Source: DASREM01 sp035652095
GTDB lineage: Bacteria; Acidobacteriota; Terriglobia; Terriglobales; Acidobacteriaceae
Assembly: GCA_035652095.1 (NCBI GenBank)
Contig: DASREM010000056.1
Location: forward strand, 186,001 to 250,000
DNA: 64,000 bases
Direction of reading: 5' to 3'
The notes below the pieces were generated by a model that was not told the DNA's origin, searched no databases, and saw only the letters and a list, made by a program, of their open reading frames with translations. How positions within the stretch are numbered: position 1 is the stretch's first letter; every line of letters begins with the position of its first letter. Positions 44,038 to 52,847 of this stretch are shown here, piece by piece. The translations under genes were made by a program, and so were the position numbers.

Positions 44038-45517
44038 ATCGGGATCGCTGTTCTTCGGCAGGGTTTCCTTGCCCTGTGCCCTCAACATCGTCGTCGCCGT
44101 GGATCAGGCCGAATTTTTTTAGCTTATAACGCAGCGCGTCACGCGAGATATCCAGCAGGCGCGCGGCATGCGTCTGGTTCCCATCGGCCTGCCGCATGGC
44201 CAATTCCACCATGGCCCGTTCCATCTCCTCGAGCGAGGTGCCGCCCTCGGGAATATAGAGTCGCGGCAGCATCCGGCCGTTGGAAAGCTGTTGGCCGCCA
44301 TCACTGGGCGTCGTACGCTCGAACGCGGTCAGCCCACCCGATTCGGCCACCGAAAAGGGCAGATAGATCGGACGCAGCAGCGGTTCGTCTTCCAGGATCA
44401 TCGCGCGCTCAATTGAATTCTTCAGTTCGCGCACATTCCCCGGCCAGTTGTGACCCAACAGCAGGCGCCGGGTTTCTTCCGTGATTCCGCGAACCGATTT
44501 CTTGAATTTCCGGTTGTAGCGGTCAATGAAAAACTCCACCAGCGGTGCGATATCGTCTTTGCGGTCTCGCAGCGGTGGAATGAAAATCGCGATGATCGCC
44601 AGCCGATAGTACAGGTCTTGCCGAAACTGGTTTTCTCGGACCGCTTTTTCGAGGTCTCGGTTGGAAGCTGCGATGACCCGCACGTCCACCTGCATGTCGC
44701 GCACACCGCCCACCCTGCGAATCACCTGGTCTTCAAGCACCCGCAATAATTTGGCCTGCAGCAGGGGCGAGAGTTCGCCGATCTCATCCAGAAAGAGCGT
44801 TCCGCCGTCCGCCATCTCGAACAGGCCTTTCTTCATCTGCTTGGCATCGGTGAATGCCCCCTTTTCATGGCCGAACAGCTCCGCTTCCATCAAGGTTTCC
44901 GGAATGGCCGAGCAGTTGATGGCGACGAACGGCTTCTCCTGGCGCACGCTTTCGTAATGAATCGCCTTCGCGATCAGGTCTTTTCCCGTCCCGCTTTCCC
45001 CCTGGATCAGGATCGTCGTCGCCTCGCTGGCCGCCACCTTGCGCACGAAATTCATCAGTTCCGTCATCTTCCCGGAAACCCCAATGACCTCGTGATACCC
45101 GGTTCGCCTTCGCACCTCGCCGCGCAGGCTCTGCACTTCGTGGCGCAGACGCGTCGTCTCCAGGGCATTCTTGATGGCAACGCCCAGCTCTTCAAAGTCG
45201 AGAGGCTTACCCACGAAGTCGTAAGCGCCCAACTTCAGCGCGTGCTTCACATCGTCCAATTGCGGGTCGGCGGTGATCATGATGACGGCGCGAGCATCGC
45301 CGTTCTTTTTCATTTGCTCCAGAACTTCAAGGCCGCTCATGTCGGGCAACCGGACGTCCAGCAGGATGAGATCCGGGCTTTCGTGTTGCGCGAGCTTCAG
45401 CGCAGCCTCGCCGGTTTCCGCTTCGGCAACGTGATATCCCCATTCTTCACACTTCTGCCGGAGCGACCAGCGCACCAGCCGCTCGTCATCGACGACCAGG
45501 ATTTTCTCCGACGCCAT
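44036..45517 (-). CDS. NtrC-family sigma-54-dependent response regulator
   Basis: The 493-residue activator has a receiver domain (phospho-acceptor Asp54 in LLDVRLPDMSG), an AAA+ domain with Walker A GESGTGKDLIAKAIH, the sigma-54 contact loop as GAFTDA (a variant of GAFTGA), Walker B TLFLDEIGELS and GNVRELKNSIERA, and a C-terminal Fis-type helix-turn-helix (TSLEEMERAMVELAMRQADG, NQTHAARLLDISRDALRYKL). It should activate sigma-54 promoters when phosphorylated. The NtrB-like kinase at 47425-48660 is the best partner candidate, although three unrelated genes lie between them. I found no convincing -24/-12 promoter in the nearby gaps by eye. Confidence 0.94.
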   Translation of the reverse strand: MASEKILVVDDERLVRWSLRQKCEEWGYHVAEAETGEAALKLAQHESPDLILLDVRLPDMSGLEVLEQMKKNGDARAVIMITADPQLDDVKHALKLGAYDFVGKPLDFEELGVAIKNALETTRLRHEVQSLRGEVRRRTGYHEVIGVSGKMTELMNFVRKVAASEATTILIQGESGTGKDLIAKAIHYESVRQEKPFVAINCSAIPETLMEAELFGHEKGAFTDAKQMKKGLFEMADGGTLFLDEIGELSPLLQAKLLRVLEDQVIRRVGGVRDMQVDVRVIAASNRDLEKAVRENQFRQDLYYRLAIIAIFIPPLRDRKDDIAPLVEFFIDRYNRKFKKSVRGITEETRRLLLGHNWPGNVRELKNSIERAMILEDEPLLRPIYLPFSVAESGGLTAFERTTPSDGGQQLSNGRMLPRLYIPEGGTSLEEMERAMVELAMRQADGNQTHAARLLDISRDALRYKLKKFGLIHGDDDVEGTGQGNPAEEQRSR

Positions 45518-45701
45518 AACGTGATTAAGCTTACTACGGCGGCACTTGATTTACCCGCGCGCGTCTCACCGGCTCATGGAGGCATCGTCCTCCTTGACGC
45601 CATGCCGGAGCGGGACCTTCTTGGGCATGAGGACGGAAAGCCTCTTTTGTGCACCCCTTTTTGGGGGACGCGGGATCAGAGGTCAGATTTGCGTTTACTT
45701 C

Positions 45702-46421
45702 CTATCTTTTGGCTGCCAGGACGTAGATCACCCAGGGCGCCAGGTGGGTTTCACTCACCCAGTTGACTCCTTCATTCGCCTTGCCCAACGGTTTGCAAAT
45801 TTCGACTACCTCCAGGCCAGACGCGAGGTAGATGTGATGGTAAGCCTCGTCGGTACACAGCACGTCCTCTGCTGGCTTGCCGCCGCGAAATTCGGTGGTC
45901 ACAATGCGAACCACATCTCCATCTCGCGCAAGCTGATTTTGGGGAAAGTCCCGCGTTGAAAATGACGCCCACTCATGGGTGTATATCTCAGGCGAAGAGA
46001 CGATATTTATGGCGCGCCCGGCAGGAGCCAATACCTTCCTGATCGCGCGCAGGCATCTTTCCTTTTGCGGCGCCGGAATATTGTCGAAGGGGAACGCAGC
46101 CAGCACGAGATCGAAGCTGCCCGCCGCAAATTGGCTCAAGTCTCCATTTTCGAGCAGCACGTACTCGCCACTCGGGTCAACCTGTCTCGCGTTTCGAATC
46201 ATGGACTCGGCAATGTCGACTCCCGTCACGCTGAAGCCGTAGGAGCGCAGAAGCCGCGTGGAGCGGCCTGTTCCGCACCCGAAATCCAAGGCGCGCCTCC
46301 CGATCACATGGCGACCTAGGATGCCCGGCAGATCGCGGTATACCAAGTGATATGTGCCGCTCCATTCCAGGCCCGCATATGAATTCGCGTAGTCTTCGTC
46401 CGCGTACACATTGTGGAACAT
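45702..46421 (-). CDS. Class I SAM-dependent methyltransferase
   Basis: The 239-residue protein has SAM-binding motif I RALDFGCGTGRSTRLLRSYG, motif II VTGVDIAESMI and motif post-II NGDLSQFAAGSFDLVLAAFP with FDNIP. The rest (ALCRAIRKVLAPAGRAINI-like helix/strand and WVIYVLAAKR end) fits the Methyltransf_11/25 type. The substrate is unknown. AAGGGGG lies seven bases before the ATG. It is last in a tight three-gene cassette, starting 12 bases after the stop of the membrane protein gene. The cassette separates the NtrC-type gene from its presumed kinase. Confidence 0.9.
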   Translation of the reverse strand: MFHNVYADEDYANSYAGLEWSGTYHLVYRDLPGILGRHVIGRRALDFGCGTGRSTRLLRSYGFSVTGVDIAESMIRNARQVDPSGEYVLLENGDLSQFAAGSFDLVLAAFPFDNIPAPQKERCLRAIRKVLAPAGRAINIVSSPEIYTHEWASFSTRDFPQNQLARDGDVVRIVTTEFRGGKPAEDVLCTDEAYHHIYLASGLEVVEICKPLGKANEGVNWVSETHLAPWVIYVLAAKR

Positions 46422-46433
46422 GCGGTTTCCCCC

Positions 46434-46931
46434 TTAAACCGTTGGTGGTGAAGAGCGCGCCTGATGGGCGCAACTGGTGCGGTAAAGACGTGCGGTCCCA
46501 ACTAAATGAGCAAGGCCGACACACAATGCAGTCGCCGAGAACAACAGCAGCCGGAAAGGGTACGGACGTCTCAGCGAGACGACGGTCTCTGAAATGATGA
46601 GCAAACCGCGCATTAAGTAGATTGCAGTTACAACGCTAAGAACGGCACGCAGCAGCGGGAGAGGGCGTATCTTCCCCGCGCCGGACAGTGCGTAGAGACC
46701 CGAGCATGCCATGATGGTTCCTATTCCGAGACATAAAATTACGTATGACCTGTAACTCCGCATACTGAATTGGGCGGGGCCGCCGAAATAGTCGATCCAA
46801 GCGACCGGCCAGCAGATTGCACTGACTTGGAATATTGCGAAGGCCAGAGAGAAACACCCGCCTATAAAGAGGAAGTTATTGTGTGCAGTCGTGGGCCGAA
46901 AGGCCGGTGCTGCCGCCGCGGCTTGCTGCAT
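46434..46931 (-). CDS. Four-helix membrane protein, function unknown
   Basis: The ATG at 46931 (MQQAAAAAPAF) follows AGGGGG by four bases, which favours it over the frame start at 46982. The 165-residue product has four hydrophobic segments: FLFIGGCFSLAFAIFQVSAI, YVILCLGIGTIMACSGLYAL, LLRAVLSVVTAIYLMRGLLI and LLLFSATALCVGLAHLVGT. The ends and loops are basic. I do not recognise a family. It lies between the VOC gene (29 bases) and the methyltransferase gene (12 bases), so the three are likely cotranscribed. Confidence 0.75.
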   Translation of the reverse strand: MQQAAAAAPAFRPTTAHNNFLFIGGCFSLAFAIFQVSAICWPVAWIDYFGGPAQFSMRSYRSYVILCLGIGTIMACSGLYALSGAGKIRPLPLLRAVLSVVTAIYLMRGLLIISETVVSLRRPYPFRLLLFSATALCVGLAHLVGTARLYRTSCAHQARSSPPTV

Positions 46932-46960
46932 ATGTCCCCCTGCATTCAACGCGATCTCTC

Positions 46961-47320
46961 TCAGATATACTGCCAGAGGCACAGCTCGTTACCATCGGGA
47001 TCATGGAAAAACGAGAGTAGACCTCCGTCTTCCTTCGTTATCGGAGTCGTTGCCACCCCCCTCGCCTGCAACGCTTCGCTGGCCTCGTGAATATTGGCTG
47101 CGCAAAGGCTCAGGCGGGCATTGCCGGTCCCGGTGAGCGCGATGCCGGCGGGGCTGGGCACGAGCTCGAACAGGACCCCATTCAAATCGAAGCGCGCGAC
47201 GTAATCGCGAGAGACCAGTTGCATCCCGAGAATATCGCAATAGAAACGAATGGACCTTTCCATATCGGTGACGTGGTAATACACGGCATCAAATCTCACA
47301 TTCAGTTCTGGATTCCCCAT
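46961..47320 (-). CDS. VOC-superfamily protein (glyoxalase/dioxygenase-like)
   Basis: A 119-residue protein covering one vicinal-oxygen-chelate domain: VRFDAVYYHVTDMERSIRFY, CDILGMQLVSRDYVARFDLN, LSLCAANIHEASEALQARG and LLSFFHDPDGNELCLWQYI. The late HDPDGNE block holds the usual metal-ligand glutamate and an early His is at YYHVTD. The reaction cannot be told from sequence. I use ATG 47320 (MGNPELN), with CAGGTG upstream; the frame is open to 47350. It is first in the cassette with the membrane protein and methyltransferase. Confidence 0.87.
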   Translation of the reverse strand: MGNPELNVRFDAVYYHVTDMERSIRFYCDILGMQLVSRDYVARFDLNGVLFELVPSPAGIALTGTGNARLSLCAANIHEASEALQARGVATTPITKEDGGLLSFFHDPDGNELCLWQYI

Positions 47321-47424
47321 GGCGCACACCTGCCATGCATTAGTGTGCATGCATACGTATTAGCTTGTCTGTGATTGGAAGAAGAGGGTGTTTGTAAACC
47401 TCAGTGCGGCGGGAAGTGAATTCG

Positions 47425-48660
47425 TCAGCTCGCGACTTCCACTCCACTCGGGCGCATGATCGGCAGTCGCACCAGGAATGTTGTACCGCGTCCAGCCGAG
47501 CTTTCCACGTCGATTTTCCCGTCATGTTCCTCGACAATCCGCTTGGCCAGCGACAGGCCCAGGCCCGTTCCATTCCCCTTGGTGGTGTAGAAAGGCCGGA
47601 AGATGTTGGGCAGGTGCTCCGGCGCAATGCCGCGCCCAGTATCGGAGACCGCGATTGCGGCGTAACCACCATCTTCCGTGATCTCTACCGTGATCGTTCC
47701 GTGGCCTTCAATCGCCTGGATGGAATTGAGCAGCAGATTCAGCAGGACCTGGTGAATTTGATCGCTATCATGCTCAACTTCGGGAAGCGCAGGGTCCTTC
47801 TTGAGTTCAATCTTGATCGCCTTCGACAATGCCTGCTGCCGCGCCAGCATCACCGAATGCTCAACCGTCGTATTCAGATCGCTGCGCCGAATCTCCGGAG
47901 GATGTGGCCGCGCGGTCTGCAGCAGATCGGTGATGATATGGTTGATCTGTGCGATCTCCTGGCGCACATCCTTGACTACCGCCCGTGCCGGACTCGTGGA
48001 TGGCAAGTCGCGTCCGACAATTTCGATCACCCCGGCGATTCCTGCGAGAGGGTTCCGAATTTCATGAGCTAATCCGGTAGCCAGTTCTCCCAGCGTGGCC
48101 AGATGTTCCGCGCGTGACATCTGTGTCTGATGCAAGCGATGGATCTCCTCCCGGCTCTCGCGCAACTGCTGGACCATGCGGTTGAAATTCCTTCCCAGAT
48201 CGCCGATTTCGTCATTTCGGGTGTCGAAGCTCACCCGGACGTTCAAGTCTCCTTCGCCAACGTGCCCGATCTTTTCCTGGAGCTCTACCATCGGGCGCTG
48301 TACAAAGACGGCAAGAACAAAAAGCAGGGCTGCGCAAATGGCGACCGCTCCCGCGCCCGCAACGTAGAGAACAGTGTGGCGCTCCGTATCGCGCCATGAC
48401 ACCGTCGCCAGCATGAACAACAGCAATCCATTGAACAAGACAAATGCCACGGGAAGGATCGCCTTCAACTGCCAATTCACGCGGAAGAACGATACCCCGG
48501 AACGCTCTTGGGCCCTTCGCAGGCTGATGTCGCGGCCGGCGCCGGAAGCAGGCGCGATGCCCCGCAACTTCTCCGAGGCAAAACGGACGGAAGCGGTTCC
48601 CGGTTCCGCTTCCGTCCGATTCTGTTGTTCGGAAAGCCGCATTTGCTTTTGATCAAGCAT
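47425..48660 (-). CDS. NtrB/ZraS-like sensor histidine kinase with HAMP domain
   Basis: About 412 residues. Two hydrophobic helices (LKAILPVAFVLFNGLLLFML and VLYVAGAGAVAICAALLFVL) with only a short loop between them precede a HAMP domain (VQRPMVELQEKIGHVGEGDL). The HisKA domain has LATLGELATGLAHEIRNPLA (His199) and the HATPase domain has NLLLNSIQAI, DTGRGIAPEHL and GNGTGLGLSLAKRIVEEHDG. With almost no periplasmic domain it probably senses a membrane or cytoplasmic signal. Its start overlaps the end of the ccsB gene (48653), so it is cotranscribed with the cytochrome c maturation genes. The NtrC-type regulator at 44036 is the likely partner. Confidence 0.92.
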   Translation of the reverse strand: MLDQKQMRLSEQQNRTEAEPGTASVRFASEKLRGIAPASGAGRDISLRRAQERSGVSFFRVNWQLKAILPVAFVLFNGLLLFMLATVSWRDTERHTVLYVAGAGAVAICAALLFVLAVFVQRPMVELQEKIGHVGEGDLNVRVSFDTRNDEIGDLGRNFNRMVQQLRESREEIHRLHQTQMSRAEHLATLGELATGLAHEIRNPLAGIAGVIEIVGRDLPSTSPARAVVKDVRQEIAQINHIITDLLQTARPHPPEIRRSDLNTTVEHSVMLARQQALSKAIKIELKKDPALPEVEHDSDQIHQVLLNLLLNSIQAIEGHGTITVEITEDGGYAAIAVSDTGRGIAPEHLPNIFRPFYTTKGNGTGLGLSLAKRIVEEHDGKIDVESSAGRGTTFLVRLPIMRPSGVEVAS

Positions 48661-50053
48661 ATGCATGCAATCCCGACAACAGATACGTAACCCCGAAGAA
48701 AGTGAACATGACCACTCCAAAGCCAAGAATGGCGAAGTAGGCTGCACGCCGGCCCCGCCATCCGCGCGTGATGCGCATGTGCAGATAGCCGGCATAGACC
48801 AGCCAGGTGATGGCGGCCCAGGTTTCCTTCGGGTCCCAACTCCAGTACGAGCCCCAGGTGCGGTTCGCCCAGTAGGCTCCGGCCGCGATCATCAGGGTGA
48901 GCAGCGGGAAGGCAATCGCGATCGTCTTGTAGGTGATCCGGTCCAGGTCCTCCGAGGAGGGCAACATTCTCTCCAGGTCCTGGCGCCGCCACAGCAACAG
49001 CAGATACAGGAGCGAGGCGAAAATTCCTCCCACCAGTCCCGACAGGATGAATGGGCTCGCTTGCAGGCTGGTGGGAAACAGTCCATCCACATCCAGCGAT
49101 GGATAACGTCCATCACGCACTCGCAGCAGGAAGAACACCAGCGACAGCGCCTGAAGGAGGATGCTTACAAACACCGCGCGGTTAGCGATCGCCAGGAAGT
49201 TCTCATCCTCTTTCAACCGAAAAGCCAGGTAGAGCGCGAATGGTGCCGCCACTGCGACCAGCACTACCAGCATCAACCAGCCCAGCTCAGGAATGACAAC
49301 AAAAAGGCGCATGCCCTTGGCCACGAACATTTCAGATTTCTGTTCCGGGTTCCAGCCAATCACGTTCAGGCCCCCCCACTTTTCGAAGCGGGTCAGGATT
49401 CCGGCATAGATGGCAATCGTAAAAAGGCTGGTGGCCGCCAGGAACGTCTCGGTTTTCATCTGATCCTGAATGAGAAACATCATGGCCAATGCAAAACTCA
49501 GCGCGCAGGCCGCGTAGGCCAGCATGGCTAGAGTCACATGCACGTGCAGCCATGTGGATTGCAGCGCCGGAACCAGCGGATGGACATCGGTGCGCAGCAA
49601 TTGCATCAGCACCACGCCAACGATCGCCACCGGCATGGTGACCGTGCCGATCACTTTTACTCCGTACTTCTTTTCTGCAATGAGCGTCAGGACCGCCAGC
49701 GTCCACACGAAACTCAGCAACATTTCGTAGATGCTCGCAAACGGTGGGTGCCCCGCCTCGTACCAGCGGTGTGCGACCGCCCCAGTATTGGCCAGCAGTC
49801 CGGCCCAGGTGGCGAGCGACGCGAAGCGCACATAGGAGGCGACCCCGGTCACTCCGAATCCCAGATACAGCGAGCCCGCGGCCGCGTAAAAGATCAACGA
49901 GGCATAAAGCAGATTGGACTCATTCAGAAGATTGCCGCTCTTCACCACATTCAGAAATGCCATGAAAAGCAGGAACGCAACACTCAGTCCGACCATCACG
50001 ACCAGGGTCGTTCCGGTGGCTGCGGGTTGCTGTTCCACTCTTGTACGTGCCAT
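48653..50053 (-). CDS. ccsB: System II cytochrome c biogenesis protein CcsB/CcsA (ResC-like)
   Basis: A 466-residue integral membrane protein with about 10 helices. The heme-handling tryptophan-rich motif is TWGSYWSWDPKETWAAITWL, the hallmark of the CcsA/CcmC/CcmF heme-handling group, and conserved histidines lie in neighbouring helices (HVHVTLAMLAYAACALSFAL). With ResB it carries heme to the outside of the inner membrane and attaches it to CXXCH apocytochromes. It follows resB after 18 bases and is divergent from the multiheme cytochrome cluster that would need it. Confidence 0.93.
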   Translation of the reverse strand: MARTRVEQQPAATGTTLVVMVGLSVAFLLFMAFLNVVKSGNLLNESNLLYASLIFYAAAGSLYLGFGVTGVASYVRFASLATWAGLLANTGAVAHRWYEAGHPPFASIYEMLLSFVWTLAVLTLIAEKKYGVKVIGTVTMPVAIVGVVLMQLLRTDVHPLVPALQSTWLHVHVTLAMLAYAACALSFALAMMFLIQDQMKTETFLAATSLFTIAIYAGILTRFEKWGGLNVIGWNPEQKSEMFVAKGMRLFVVIPELGWLMLVVLVAVAAPFALYLAFRLKEDENFLAIANRAVFVSILLQALSLVFFLLRVRDGRYPSLDVDGLFPTSLQASPFILSGLVGGIFASLLYLLLLWRRQDLERMLPSSEDLDRITYKTIAIAFPLLTLMIAAGAYWANRTWGSYWSWDPKETWAAITWLVYAGYLHMRITRGWRGRRAAYFAILGFGVVMFTFFGVTYLLSGLHAYA

Positions 50054-50071
50054 GGGAAAAGTCCTCCTTCT

Positions 50072-51529
50072 TTACCGGTTCCCGACTCCGGCCAATGAAG
50101 GTTCGTGCTCGTGCTCCGGGATGCACGTTTCTTTTTGCTGCTTCAGTTCCGACTGAATCTCTTCCACCAGCTTGCGGAACTTGTGTTCGAAAACATCTTT
50201 GTTCTTGTTGGCCGCTCCGCCCACCCAGAGTTGCAGGGTGCCATTGGCGTCGTGGACTACCGTTGCCCAGAACCGCGTGTGAACCAGGTAGAAGACGATC
50301 GCCAGTCCGAGCCCCATCAAGATCACGCCTGCCCACACCGCCCATTGACCCGGCTCATGTGAAACCTGCAGGCCCGTGAAGTAGGCCATCTTCAAATCCT
50401 TGGGCTCGAACTTGTACGGCGATGCCGCGTTCTGCTCGAAACCTTCGATCGCCGGAATCCAGTAGTTCACCGACTTTCCGGACTTCCTGGATTCGACAAT
50501 GAGGTGAGCTGCGGGATTGTCTACTTGAGTGGATCGCGTGTAGATCTGTCCGTCTCGCACCACGTAATCCGGAATAAACTCGGCGAACTTCACCGTGGTG
50601 TCCGGATCCAGCTGCGCGACTTCGTCCACATTCAGGCTGATCTCCTGGGTTCCAGCTTTGTCGGAGGTGGCGTTCAGCACCAGCTTGTCCACCTTGCCGG
50701 TCATTCCGTAACTGGATTGATAGAAGCGGATGCCGCCGTAGACCAGGGGATCGTTGACAACGATCTCTTTGCGCAGAGTGTCGCGGCCGGCGTCCACCAC
50801 CACCAGCTTCGACCACCATTTCTTGGGCGAGCCGTCGGTGTAATTCTCCTGGCCGGCAGCTTCACATCGAATGGCGATCGGAAGCACGCGCGTGCTGCCA
50901 TCGCGCATTTGGACCTGGTTTGAAGTTTCCCCGCGGGTCAAAGAGATAAATCCGCGCCATCCCCAGACCGCATCCACGATTCCGCCCAGGAAGATGAGCA
51001 GCAGGCTGGCGTGGACGATGTAGACCGCGAATTCCGAGATGCGATGTTTTTCGGCGTACAACGAGGTGCGATGCTCGCTGGTTACGCGCTCTGGTTTCAA
51101 GTGCATGCGCCGGAAGGCCCGCTCGGCGGCAGCGATCGCAAACGCTTCGTCGCGGACCGCAAGTCGGACCTGGTTTGGAAGCGCTTTCCGGAAAATCTCA
51201 TCCGTGCTCTTGTAGGGCCGCGCGACGTATCGCCAGGCGTTTGGGAAGCGCTCGATGGATGCCGCGACGATGCTGAAGCTCACGGCCACTAACAGCAGCA
51301 CGAACCACCAGGCATGAAAGATGTCGGTCAGCCCGAGCGCATCCAGCAGCTGCAACATCTGCGGCGAGTATGCGCGCTGCATCTCGTCGGGCTCGGTGAC
51401 GGGCCTCTGAAGAATGATGGTGCCCGCTGCCGAAACGATTACGACCAGGATCAGAAGGATCACGCCGGTCTTGATCGAACTGACGGTTTGCCAGAATTTG
51501 CGACTTGCCCGTGCCAAGCTCCCAGCCAT
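50072..51529 (-). CDS. resB: System II cytochrome c biogenesis protein ResB (Ccs1)
   Basis: The 485-residue protein has the ResB layout: three N-terminal helices (SIKTGVILLILVVIVSAAGT, IFHAWWFVLLLVAVSFSIVA, ISEFAVYIVHASLLLIFLGG), a large periplasmic domain of about 230 residues (RFYQSSYGMTGKVDKL) and a last helix (WAVWAGVILMGLGLAIVFYL) with a basic tail. It forms the cytochrome c synthetase with CcsB. It is first in the resB-ccsB-kinase operon, whose promoter must lie in the 506-base divergent region before the 7-heme cytochrome gene. Confidence 0.92.
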   Translation of the reverse strand: MAGSLARASRKFWQTVSSIKTGVILLILVVIVSAAGTIILQRPVTEPDEMQRAYSPQMLQLLDALGLTDIFHAWWFVLLLVAVSFSIVAASIERFPNAWRYVARPYKSTDEIFRKALPNQVRLAVRDEAFAIAAAERAFRRMHLKPERVTSEHRTSLYAEKHRISEFAVYIVHASLLLIFLGGIVDAVWGWRGFISLTRGETSNQVQMRDGSTRVLPIAIRCEAAGQENYTDGSPKKWWSKLVVVDAGRDTLRKEIVVNDPLVYGGIRFYQSSYGMTGKVDKLVLNATSDKAGTQEISLNVDEVAQLDPDTTVKFAEFIPDYVVRDGQIYTRSTQVDNPAAHLIVESRKSGKSVNYWIPAIEGFEQNAASPYKFEPKDLKMAYFTGLQVSHEPGQWAVWAGVILMGLGLAIVFYLVHTRFWATVVHDANGTLQLWVGGAANKNKDVFEHKFRKLVEEIQSELKQQKETCIPEHEHEPSLAGVGNR

Positions 51530-52035
51530 ATGAGTGCCTCTCGTTCTGTAGACAAGAAAGCACGTACCGCGCCACAGGGCGAAACAGCCAGAAGTGCTTT
51601 ACAGGCATCAAGTTGACAAATTTGGGGCAAAGGGCCCCTCGCGCCGCGTTGGGCCATATCACACAGGGAATCAGCGGGAAGCGGGGTTTTGACCCACTCC
51701 CCCTGTGATTCCGATCACAACCCGATGTGATTCGAGTCCTACGGACAAGCTTGGATCCCGTGTGGAATATCCGCAACGGGAATGTCGGCTCAATTTTCCA
51801 TTTCGGAACTACGCGAAAAGCAGCCGCAGCCCTCCGTGCGCACTTGGGTCATTTCACCGAGTCCAGTGTGGCAGATGGCCCATTTTGATAAAGAAGACGG
51901 ACCAAATCACACCGCCGCGTCTCCGCAATCCGCTCTCAATCTCTTAATTTCGAGGAACTTGCAATCGGCGTTGAAAAAATCCACAGCGCACCTCGTTGCG
52001 GCGAGCAGCTTGCACTTGCATCGGCGGAGGTTGCC
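51530..52035. promoter_or_regulatory. Divergent control region between resB and the multiheme cytochrome cluster
   Basis: This 506-base gap is the longest non-coding stretch in the window. It holds the perfect Crp-type dyad at 51704-51719, further TGTGAT-like half-sites at about 51656-51664 (minus orientation) and 51725-51731, a small GC-rich hairpin (GGGGC/GCCCC at 51624-51638), and a strong ribosome-binding site (CGGAGG) just before the cytochrome start. Short open frames inside it show no supporting features. The cytochrome leader would exceed 250 bases if transcription starts near the dyad. Confidence 0.6.
51704..51719. promoter_or_regulatory. Perfect Crp/Fnr-family site TGTGA-N6-TCACA
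   Basis: TGTGATTCCGATCACA is a perfect match to the Crp consensus dyad and shares the outer GTGAT/ATCAC core with a second site at 61560-61575. It lies 175-190 bases upstream of resB and about 317 bases upstream of the 7-heme cytochrome gene. The Crp/Fnr protein encoded at 11101-11895 has a recognition helix of the Crp class and could bind it. Confidence 0.72.
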
Positions 52036-52845
52036 GTGAAGTACTCGCAGAGAACGCTCCTGATGCTCCTGATGGTGGTTCTGGCAACTGCCATGCCTTT
52101 GGCAGCGACCGAACACCCGGTGAAGCTCGAAAAGGATGCCGACTGCGCCTCCTGCCACGAGGACAAGGCGAAGGGCAAAGCAGTGCATTCGGCCATCGCC
52201 ATGGGTTGCACCACTTGTCACGACGTGAAGACCCAGGGCGAAACCACTACAGTGGAATTCACCACCCCCAAAGATCAGCTCTGTTTCACCTGTCACGAAA
52301 AATCCAAGGAAGAAGTTCTTCACGGGCCTTACGAAAAAGGTCAGTGCGTGACTTGTCACGATCCCCACACCAGCGACTTCCCCAAGCAGTTGCGAGCTGA
52401 GGGCAACCCGCTGTGCCTCGAATGTCATGCCGCCCGCGCCAAGATGGAAGACACGATCAGTCTCTTCGGCGGCAAGCAGTCCATGTCCAAGGCGGACTTC
52501 GAGCAGGCCCCCAAGATCGTTCCCGACACGATGACAAAGAAGGGGCATCCGTTCTCACGTCATCCCATTGCCGATGTTCCCGACCCGGTGCGGAACGAGA
52601 AGATGTCCTGCCTGAGCTGCCATCAATCCCACGCAGGCGCGCAGTCGAAGCTCATCACCACCGCCAAGACCAACAACGGCGACATATGCGAGGCGTGCCA
52701 CCAGACATTCGAAGCCAAAATGCACAACGATATGCAACAGAAGTTCGGCCCCATCGAAGAGAAGAACCGCAAAGACGTGGAAGACCAGTTCAAGAAACAA
52801 GTTCAGGAGCGGCCGGCTGCTCCTCCCAAGAAGGGGTCGAACTAG
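52036..52845 (+). CDS. Periplasmic heptaheme c-type cytochrome
   Basis: The GTG start at 52036 is five bases after GGAGG. A signal peptide (MKYSQRTLLMLLMVVLATAM, cleavage near PLAA) precedes a 245-residue mature protein with seven CXXCH sites: CASCH 37, CTTCH 58, CFTCH 83, CVTCH 104, CLECH 127, CLSCH 192 and CEACH 218. Several are followed by DPH or SH pairs that give bis-histidine ligation, as in doubled-CXXCH cytochromes. A Lys/Gln/Pro-rich tail ends the protein. It is the first gene of the six-gene electron-transfer cluster, with the NHL gene two bases after its stop. The likely role is periplasmic electron carriage to or from the outer-membrane barrel. Confidence 0.93.
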   Translation: MKYSQRTLLMLLMVVLATAMPLAATEHPVKLEKDADCASCHEDKAKGKAVHSAIAMGCTTCHDVKTQGETTTVEFTTPKDQLCFTCHEKSKEEVLHGPYEKGQCVTCHDPHTSDFPKQLRAEGNPLCLECHAARAKMEDTISLFGGKQSMSKADFEQAPKIVPDTMTKKGHPFSRHPIADVPDPVRNEKMSCLSCHQSHAGAQSKLITTAKTNNGDICEACHQTFEAKMHNDMQQKFGPIEEKNRKDVEDQFKKQVQERPAAPPKKGSN

Positions 52846-52847
52846 CC

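Noticed and set aside
45640..45701. CCCC-TTTTT-GGGG stretch downstream of the methyltransferase gene, considered as a terminator
   Set aside because: The stem is only four to five base pairs and no T-run follows on the minus strand.
44867..45766. 299-codon open frame opposite the NtrC-type gene
   Set aside because: It is antisense to receiver and AAA+ motifs and has no start signal.
51782..52039. Short open frame just before the heptaheme gene
   Set aside because: It overlaps the strong ribosome-binding site and start of the cytochrome gene, and its product has no recognisable features.
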